Of a stretch of DNA of 10,779 nucleotides, positions 6,030-10,779 are shown piece after piece (position 1 is the first letter of the stretch; each line of letters starts with the position of its first letter). The notes beneath the pieces are model-generated. The model saw only the letters and a list, made by a program, of their open reading frames with translations. It was not told where the DNA came from and did not search any database. This DNA comes from Candidatus Bathyarchaeota archaeon (lineage in GTDB: Archaea > Thermoproteota > Bathyarchaeia > 40CM-2-53-6). The stretch lies in the NCBI GenBank assembly GCA_005882955.1, contig VBBB01000138.1, positions 9,789 through 20,567 on the forward strand. Reading direction: 5' to 3'. The translations under genes and the position numbers were made by a program.

Positions 6030-6235
6030 CGCAGAACAAGCCCTGATCTGGAATCGGGGCATGCGATTTGAGCTTGCGACTTTTTCGCGTTGACCTCTAC
6101 GCTTAATTCACGATCTCGAAAACGTCGGATCCATGCATTCTGGTCCCTGAAGCGTGAGACTCGCCCATATCAGGTTCAACTGGCGGGACCCCTCACTAAA
6201 AAATCTCAAAAGCAGTTGCTCCTCACGACGCAAAA
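6030..6235 (-). repeat. Diverged repeat, copy 2
   Basis: On the minus strand the landmarks are TTTTGCGTCGTGAG (6235), a T6 tract (6198-6203), CCAGTTGAACCTG, GAGTCTCAC, AACGCGAAAAA, GATTCCAGAT and TTCTGCG (6030). These correspond one by one to copy 1. This copy also forms a hairpin, CCCTGAT paired with ATCGGGG across a 5-nt loop (6041-6059), which copy 1 lacks in clear form. It lies just downstream of the hut operon's last gene, so its T-tract may serve as the operon's terminator. Confidence 0.6.
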
Positions 6236-6317
6236 GTGCTCTTTTGGGCGTCCCGGGAATTCTGCGAATTTCTCGGAACGTCTGTAGTCTTTTAATGCAA
6301 ATCGATTCTCCTCAAAC

Positions 6318-7082
6318 TCAATCGTTTCCGCGTGGGATCTGGCTCATGTAGAGGCATCGATTCCACGTCAGCTTCGCCGAACGAATACCATGCCCATTGC
6401 TGAGGCTAACAGGGGCATCGCGAACTATTGCGAAGGGAATCTGGTCCGACGCCTCGCCCATCACAAGCTGAGCCGATGCTGCTACTCCATCGGCAATCGC
6501 TCGGAAGGTAATCTCGATACTTCTGCCGAAGAGGTCGACGCCTCCTCTGAGATCTTCGACTGGTTCGAAACCCGCGCAGCCGATGGCGAAACCGGTCGTT
6601 CCTAATCTCAGCGGGCTAACTCTACTATCGACAATAACCACTCCCACATTTTTGCCCGATTTTCGCCGAATCGACTGACGGATCTTCTTTGCAGACAGAT
6701 CTGCGTTGCGAGGCCAGAGCACAACCGCCCCTTCCGGCGCGTTCTTTCGGTCGATCCCAGCATTTGCAACAGCGTCACCGTTCTTCACCGTTAGAAGTGC
6801 TCCTTTTACACCGCCAACCACCAGGTCGGCTTCGTCTAGAACAGCTTGAGCAAACGCGGGAGTTAAGGAATGCTTCCGGGCGAGGCTTCTAGCCCTCGAC
6901 CCGGGTCTTATGCTGTCAAGGTATCTAACTCTGTGTTCAGCGATTCCCACAATCTTGCTCGAGACCGCCACAATATCTGTCGTCTTGAACCGTACGCGGT
7001 TCTTCGCTAAAGCCTTGAAAAACAAATCTGGAATTGAGTCCCGGGGTCTCACCAGACTCGATCTAAGTGGGTAGACTATCAC
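6318..7082 (-). CDS. CofE-family (F420-0:L-glutamate ligase-like) protein in the hut operon
   Basis: This 254-residue protein is full length for the CofE family, whose founding member adds L-glutamate to coenzyme F420-0 using GTP and divalent metal. Seen are VAVSSKIVGIAEHRV near residues 38-52 (family: VVxSTVISKAEGR), NAGIDxxN (Asp111, a metal ligand in CofE), VGVVIVDS (Asp152), TTGFAIGCAG, DLFGR and ADGVAASAQLVMGE (208-210). The usual DTxGRxxR stretch is replaced by DSRVSPLRLG, and the C-terminus ends in CLYMSQI. It therefore looks like a paralogous subfamily rather than a standard F420 enzyme. The start is GTG, 7 nt after the hutH stop, so it is very likely co-transcribed with the hut genes. 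A role tied to glutamate or formiminoglutamate produced by the pathway, or to folate/F420 polyglutamylation, is inference. Family sure, substrate unknown. Confidence 0.8.
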   Translation of the reverse strand: MIVYPLRSSLVRPRDSIPDLFFKALAKNRVRFKTTDIVAVSSKIVGIAEHRVRYLDSIRPGSRARSLARKHSLTPAFAQAVLDEADLVVGGVKGALLTVKNGDAVANAGIDRKNAPEGAVVLWPRNADLSAKKIRQSIRRKSGKNVGVVIVDSRVSPLRLGTTGFAIGCAGFEPVEDLRGGVDLFGRSIEITFRAIADGVAASAQLVMGEASDQIPFAIVRDAPVSLSNGHGIRSAKLTWNRCLYMSQIPRGND

Positions 7083-7089
7083 GTTCGAT

Positions 7090-8637
7090 TCAGGACCCAG
7101 TAACTTGGGCGACGATCTTCGCTATCTCACCATCGCGAACTATCTTGCGAATCTTCTCGATATCATCGTGGGAAGATCGATCTTCAATTAGCGGAGGAAC
7201 TTTTCGTCTGACGGCTTCGAAGACTCGTCTGGTCCCGACTCCTAATCCTTTGGCCCCTCTCAGATCTACTCCTTGAGCTGCAACGAGCAGCTCTATGCTG
7301 GCCACGTACTGGGAGTTTTCGAGTATCGTTCTTGTTTTGTGGGCTGCTCCGGGTCCCATGCTGACAAAATCCTCAAAATTGCTCGAGGTCGGGATCGAGT
7401 CACTGCTAGCAGGATGCGTCAGCAGCTTACTCTCAGCAACAAGTGATGTTGCCGTGTACTGGACCGCCATCAACCCGCTTGAGAGTCCCGGCTTCGATCG
7501 TCCTCCGACCAGAAACGGTGGGAGCCCGTTGTTGAGCGACGGGTCTAACAGGGCGGATATTCTTCTCTCCGACATGTTGGCAAGATAGGAGATCGCCAAG
7601 GCCATGATATCGAGTCCCATAGCAACTGGCTGTCCGTGAAAGTTGCCACCGGAAATACAGACACCATCCTCTGGAAACACGAGAGGATTGTCAGTAGCCG
7701 AATTCATCTCTACCTCTAGAATCTGTTTTGTGAAATCAAACGCATCTTTCGACGCTCCCATCACTTGTGGGGCGCATCTGAATGAGTATGGGTCTTGAGG
7801 GCGACCATTCGAAGGATCGCCACTCTCTATCGTTCTAACCGTTCTGCTTCCTCTCAATAGTCTTCGAACATGCTCGGATACGATTTGTTGTCCGGGATGG
7901 GGCCTAAGCTTCTGTATTCTTTCATCGAAGGCATCGACCCAGCCCTTCAGAGCTTCAAGCGATAGAGCGAGCGAAGCTTCCATAGTCGCTAGGAGTTGGT
8001 AGGCGTCGAAAAGGCACAAGCAGCCTATCGCGACCATCTGCTGGGTACCATTGTTCAGCGCGAGTCCCTCCTTCGCCTCGAGTTTGAGAGGAACGCCCCC
8101 GGAGATCTCTAGGGCTCTCTTACCTGGAATCCATCGTCCGCGCGATTCGGCGCTTCCTTCCCCAAGAAGTACAAGGGCCATGTGAGACAGCGGCGATAAG
8201 TCGCCGCTGGCGCCCACCGAGCCTTTCTCGGGTATGTAGGGGTGGATCTGCTTGTTGAGTAGCTTTACGATCGTGCTGACTACTTCGGGTCTAATGCCCG
8301 AGTTGCCTTTGAGAAGGGTGTTTGCCCGTAGAAGCATCATAGCCCGCACAACTTCCGACGAGTGTGGTCGTCCCACGCTAGTGGAGTGGCTCCGGATAAG
8401 GTTCGTCTGTAGCTGTTTCAGATCCTCCGTCGGTATTCTGAAGTTTGACAGTGCTCCGAATCCTGTATTGACTCCGTAGATCACTTTCTTTTCTTGTAAT
8501 AGTTGTTCGAGGGCTTTGCGTCCGTTTCTTGTGCGGCCGATCGCTTTCTCTGAGATGACTGTCTCCGCGTTCTCTCTGGCAACCCGCAAGACCTGATCGA
8601 GTGTAAGGTGTGATCCGTCTATCATAACCTGGGCCAA
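7090..8637 (-). CDS. hutH: Histidine ammonia-lyase
   Basis: HutH removes ammonia from L-histidine to give urocanate, the first step of histidine breakdown, in the cytoplasm. At 515 residues it has family length. The MIO cofactor triad Ala143-Ser144-Gly145 lies in GSVGASGDLSPLSH. Other active-site landmarks are Tyr54 (YGVNTGFG), His84 (IRSHSTSVG), Asn196 (LNNGTQ), the YSFRCAPQVMG block (Tyr284, Arg287), the SGGNFHG block, and PTSSNFEDFVSMG with Glu422, the residue typical of histidine rather than phenylalanine lyases. The longest start is TTG at 8637; an ATG four codons in (8625), giving MIDGSHLTL, matches the usual family start better. It lies 51 nt after hutU, and that gap has a weak TATA-like AATACTTATC, so a minor internal promoter is possible. 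Intact. Confidence 0.96.
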   Translation of the reverse strand: MAQVMIDGSHLTLDQVLRVARENAETVISEKAIGRTRNGRKALEQLLQEKKVIYGVNTGFGALSNFRIPTEDLKQLQTNLIRSHSTSVGRPHSSEVVRAMMLLRANTLLKGNSGIRPEVVSTIVKLLNKQIHPYIPEKGSVGASGDLSPLSHMALVLLGEGSAESRGRWIPGKRALEISGGVPLKLEAKEGLALNNGTQQMVAIGCLCLFDAYQLLATMEASLALSLEALKGWVDAFDERIQKLRPHPGQQIVSEHVRRLLRGSRTVRTIESGDPSNGRPQDPYSFRCAPQVMGASKDAFDFTKQILEVEMNSATDNPLVFPEDGVCISGGNFHGQPVAMGLDIMALAISYLANMSERRISALLDPSLNNGLPPFLVGGRSKPGLSSGLMAVQYTATSLVAESKLLTHPASSDSIPTSSNFEDFVSMGPGAAHKTRTILENSQYVASIELLVAAQGVDLRGAKGLGVGTRRVFEAVRRKVPPLIEDRSSHDDIEKIRKIVRDGEIAKIVAQVTGS

Positions 8638-8688
8638 TGTCCCACGGGTCGTTTGCAGAGGATGTTTGAGAGATAAGTATTGGCGGGC

Positions 8689-10380
8689 TTACTTGAGCAT
8701 CGGCATCCGTATTCCCTTCTCTCTAGCAATCTCCTTCGCTTTCGAATAGCCTGCGTCAGCATGTCGGACAATTCCGATCCCAGGGTCGACCGTTAGCACT
8801 CGTTCAAGCCGCTCTGCAGCCTCAGGCGTTCCATCAGCCACTAGACACATTCCCGCATGTATGCTGTAGCCCATCCCGACCCCGCCACCCTGATGGACAC
8901 TCACCCACGTTGCACCGGCGGCAGTATTCAGTAGCGCGTTTAGGATTGGCCAGTCAGCTATCGCGTCGCTTCCATCCATCATCCCCTCCGTCTCTCTTCT
9001 CGGAGAGGCGACACTGCCACAGTCGAGGTGATCGCGTCCGATCCATATGGGACCCGATAATTTTCCCGTTCTGACCATTTCGTTGATGCGTGCTCCGAAC
9101 TTCGCCCTCTCGCCATATCCCAGCCAGCAGACCCGGGCGGGCAGTCCTTGGAACTTGACGTGTTGCTGAGCCTTCTCTATCCATCTCCGAAGTTCCATAT
9201 TGTCTGGAAAAGTGTCAAGGACGAGCTGGTCTATCTTCCGAATGTCTTCTGGGTCCCCAACGAGCGACGTCCACCTGAACGGACCTCTACCCTCACAGAA
9301 CATTGGTCTGATGTACTTCTGAACAAATCCCGGAAATTCGAATGCGTCTTTCAGACCGGCGTCAAAGGCCTTTTGTCGAATGTTGTTGCCATATTCAAAT
9401 ACAACAGCTCCCTTGCGACCCATATCGATCATGGCCTTGACATGAGTCACAATGCTTTTGCCAGCCTTGTCAAGATACTTGGTCGGGTCCGACTTTCTGA
9501 GCTGGTCAGCCTCTTCCTTCGACAATCCCGCCGGATAGTATCCGTTTAACGGATCATGTGCCGAAGTCTGATCTGTAACGATATCCGGAATGACTGATCT
9601 TCTCACAAGCTCTGGGAGAATTTCGGCGGCGTTTCCGAGCAGAGCAAGACTTGTCGAAGTTCCTTCTTGCCTAGCTTGATTGACAATATCGATTGCTTCG
9701 TTAAGATCATGAGTCGATCTTTGAACGTAGCCATGCTTTAGCCTCCGCTCGATCGCACGTTGATCAATCTCCACAGCCAGCGCGATTCCATCGTTCATCG
9801 TGACCGCCAAAGGCTGCGCCCCACCCATCTCCCCTAGGCCAGCGGTCAGGACGAGTCGCCCTCTCAGACTTCCCCCAAAATGCTCCCTAGCGGCAGCAGC
9901 GAGCGTTTCATAAGTTCCTTGGAGAATCCCCTGGGTTCCGATGTAAGCCCAAGAGCCGGCGGTCATTTGTCCGAACATTATCAGGCCCTTCTGTTCTAGC
10001 TCGTAGAAGTAGTCCCATGTCGCCCATTTTGGCACCAGCATGCTGTTCACGATCAAGACCCTCGGCGACATCCTATGAGTCTTGAAGATCGCCACAGGCT
10101 TCCCGCTCTGGACGAGGAGAGTGTCATCCTCCTCTAGATTCTTGAGAGATTCCTCGATCGTCGCGAGAGCTTCCCATGATCGGGCCGCCCTTCCGGTTCC
10201 ACCATAGACAATCAGCTCATCAGGGTTTTTTGCTACATCGGGCTGCAGAACATTGTGGAGCATTCTCAAGGCTCCCTCCGTCTGCCAATTTCTACAGTGA
10301 AGAGTCGTACCAGTAATCAGCGATAGTTTCTCTTTCTGTCTCAAAGTGGTAATAGGTTGTGGTTGACTCTGTCGAGTCAA
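8689..10380 (-). CDS. hutU: Urocanate hydratase (urocanase)
   Basis: HutU adds water to urocanate to form 4-imidazolone-5-propionate, using tightly bound NAD+ as an electrophile. Length (563) fits the family. Seen are the N-terminal HCRNWQTEGALRML and VYGGTGRAARSWE blocks, LLVQSGKPVAIFKTH, the NAD-binding GLGEMGGAQPLAVTMNDG (181-198), FCEGRGPFRWTSLVGDPEDI, the urocanase signature FQGLPARVCWLG with the essential Cys (Cys418), and GGGVGMGYSIHAGM plus IVRHADAGY near the C-terminus. No key position is missing. The start is TTG at 10380 and overlaps the hutI stop by 4 nt (TTGA), indicating coupled translation; a purine-rich GAGGGAGG lies about 13 nt upstream. Confidence 0.97.
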   Translation of the reverse strand: MTRQSQPQPITTLRQKEKLSLITGTTLHCRNWQTEGALRMLHNVLQPDVAKNPDELIVYGGTGRAARSWEALATIEESLKNLEEDDTLLVQSGKPVAIFKTHRMSPRVLIVNSMLVPKWATWDYFYELEQKGLIMFGQMTAGSWAYIGTQGILQGTYETLAAAAREHFGGSLRGRLVLTAGLGEMGGAQPLAVTMNDGIALAVEIDQRAIERRLKHGYVQRSTHDLNEAIDIVNQARQEGTSTSLALLGNAAEILPELVRRSVIPDIVTDQTSAHDPLNGYYPAGLSKEEADQLRKSDPTKYLDKAGKSIVTHVKAMIDMGRKGAVVFEYGNNIRQKAFDAGLKDAFEFPGFVQKYIRPMFCEGRGPFRWTSLVGDPEDIRKIDQLVLDTFPDNMELRRWIEKAQQHVKFQGLPARVCWLGYGERAKFGARINEMVRTGKLSGPIWIGRDHLDCGSVASPRRETEGMMDGSDAIADWPILNALLNTAAGATWVSVHQGGGVGMGYSIHAGMCLVADGTPEAAERLERVLTVDPGIGIVRHADAGYSKAKEIAREKGIRMPMLK

Positions 10381-10779
10381 TAGACTCTCTTGCCCTCCCT
10401 CACAACTTCCCTTCCTTCAATAAGGACCTTGTCTACTAGCCTCTCCCCGTACGTGTAACCAACCCACTTGTAACTTGGAACTTTCAGGATAACGATGTCG
10501 GCGCGCTTTCGAGGGGCGATACTTCCCACCTCATGTTGAAGGCCCAACGATCTGGCCGCGTTGATCGTGATTCCGCGAATAATCTCGGCTGCTTTCATCC
10601 GGAGCCCTCGAGCTGCAACGGCTGCGACTGTGAGTTGTCCGAGGATCCAGTTGGAGGGACTAAAGTCTGTTCCTAATGCTACCGGAAGTCCTCTCGATAG
10701 CATGTCTTTCGCTGGAGCATATTCGCTGCTCAGTAGACTATGAGAAGAAGCTGGGAGGAGAACTGGAATGACCGAGGTT
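10377..10779 (-). CDS. hutI: Imidazolonepropionase, C-terminal part (cut by window edge)
   Basis: HutI hydrolyses 4-imidazolone-5-propionate to N-formimino-L-glutamate. The frame is open to the window end, so only the last 133 residues are present. They include VIPVLLPASSHSL, the metal-dependent amidohydrolase block VALGTDFSPSNW with the catalytic Asp, ITINAARSLGL, and the closing beta domain GSIAPRKRADIVILKVP, which refolds near the N-terminus in this superfamily. The bacterial DFNPGS is DFSPSN here, a change I read as an archaeal-type variant. The ATG at 10703 is internal and is not the start. Its TGA overlaps the start of hutU, making it the upstream gene of the operon; the operon promoter lies outside the window. 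Confidence 0.9.
   Translation of the reverse strand, partial: TSVIPVLLPASSHSLLSSEYAPAKDMLSRGLPVALGTDFSPSNWILGQLTVAAVAARGLRMKAAEIIRGITINAARSLGLQHEVGSIAPRKRADIVILKVPSYKWVGYTYGERLVDKVLIEGREVVREGKRVY

Larger units (their letters stand above)
5617..6317. other. Gene-poor spacer with diverged repeats
   Basis: No convincing intact gene lies between the CofE-like stop and the small interrupted gene. Two diverged copies of a roughly 200-bp sequence occupy much of it. On the minus strand two overlapping frames near 5640-5870 look partly protein-like: one ends in LHALQIGAEFRLPKEV, the other carries WVSPVYGRKRVTSKATARK. Neither has a start codon, and they cannot both be real, so I leave them unannotated. 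Plus-strand ORFs of about 65 codons at 6090-6351 look like chance. A perfect AGGAGGT at 5941-5947 is not followed by a start codon. Confidence 0.5.

Noticed and set aside
6090..6351. Two overlapping 65-codon plus-strand ORFs
   Set aside because: Low-complexity basic composition, no promoter, overlap with repeat copy 2 and the end of the CofE-like gene; likely chance.
1..10779. CRISPR array, insertion-sequence ends, rRNA or replication origin
   Set aside because: No regularly spaced short repeats, transposase motifs, terminal inverted repeats or rRNA signatures were seen.

Overview
The window looks like a chromosomal segment of a mesophilic archaeon, probably a soil or sediment lineage such as Nitrososphaeria or Bathyarchaeia; the exact lineage cannot be settled from the sequence. 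The evidence is AT-rich TATA-like boxes about 24-27 nt upstream of several start codons (leaderless-type promoters), heavy use of TTG and GTG starts, a CofE-family (F420-0:L-glutamate ligase-like) gene, T-tract terminators, and secreted or membrane proteins of archaeal style. Base composition is roughly balanced.

Right part (about 6.3 kb to the window end, all minus strand): a compact histidine-utilisation (hut) operon read as hutI (5' end beyond the window) > hutU > hutH > a CofE-family gene. Junctions are tight: hutI and hutU overlap by 4 nt, hutU-hutH are 51 nt apart, and hutH-cofE-like are 7 nt apart. HutH deaminates histidine to urocanate, HutU hydrates it to imidazolonepropionate, and HutI opens the ring to N-formimino-L-glutamate. 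No enzyme for the last step (HutG, HutF/HutG or FtcD) is in the window. A glutamate-ligase homologue sits in the last position, which is the most interesting functional link here. These genes look intact.

Middle (5.3-6.3 kb): a small minus-strand gene interrupted by an in-frame TAG, then about 700 bp without a convincing gene. That stretch holds two diverged direct copies of a roughly 200-bp sequence about 300 bp apart, each with a T-tract when read on the minus strand.

Left part (1-5.3 kb): accessory, envelope-oriented genes. They are a remnant of an RHS/YD-repeat core butting onto a secreted beta-rich protein (both minus), a small signal-peptide/membrane protein (plus), an M48-peptidase-like membrane protein without the zinc site (plus), a secreted kelch propeller with a C-terminal membrane anchor (plus), a small zinc-finger-like protein (minus), and a YdjM/DUF457-type membrane hydrolase followed by a one-base-overlapping membrane protein (minus). 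Several of these appear split by one-base frame changes or an amber codon, while the hut operon is clean. The left part is therefore either decaying or carries assembly indels.
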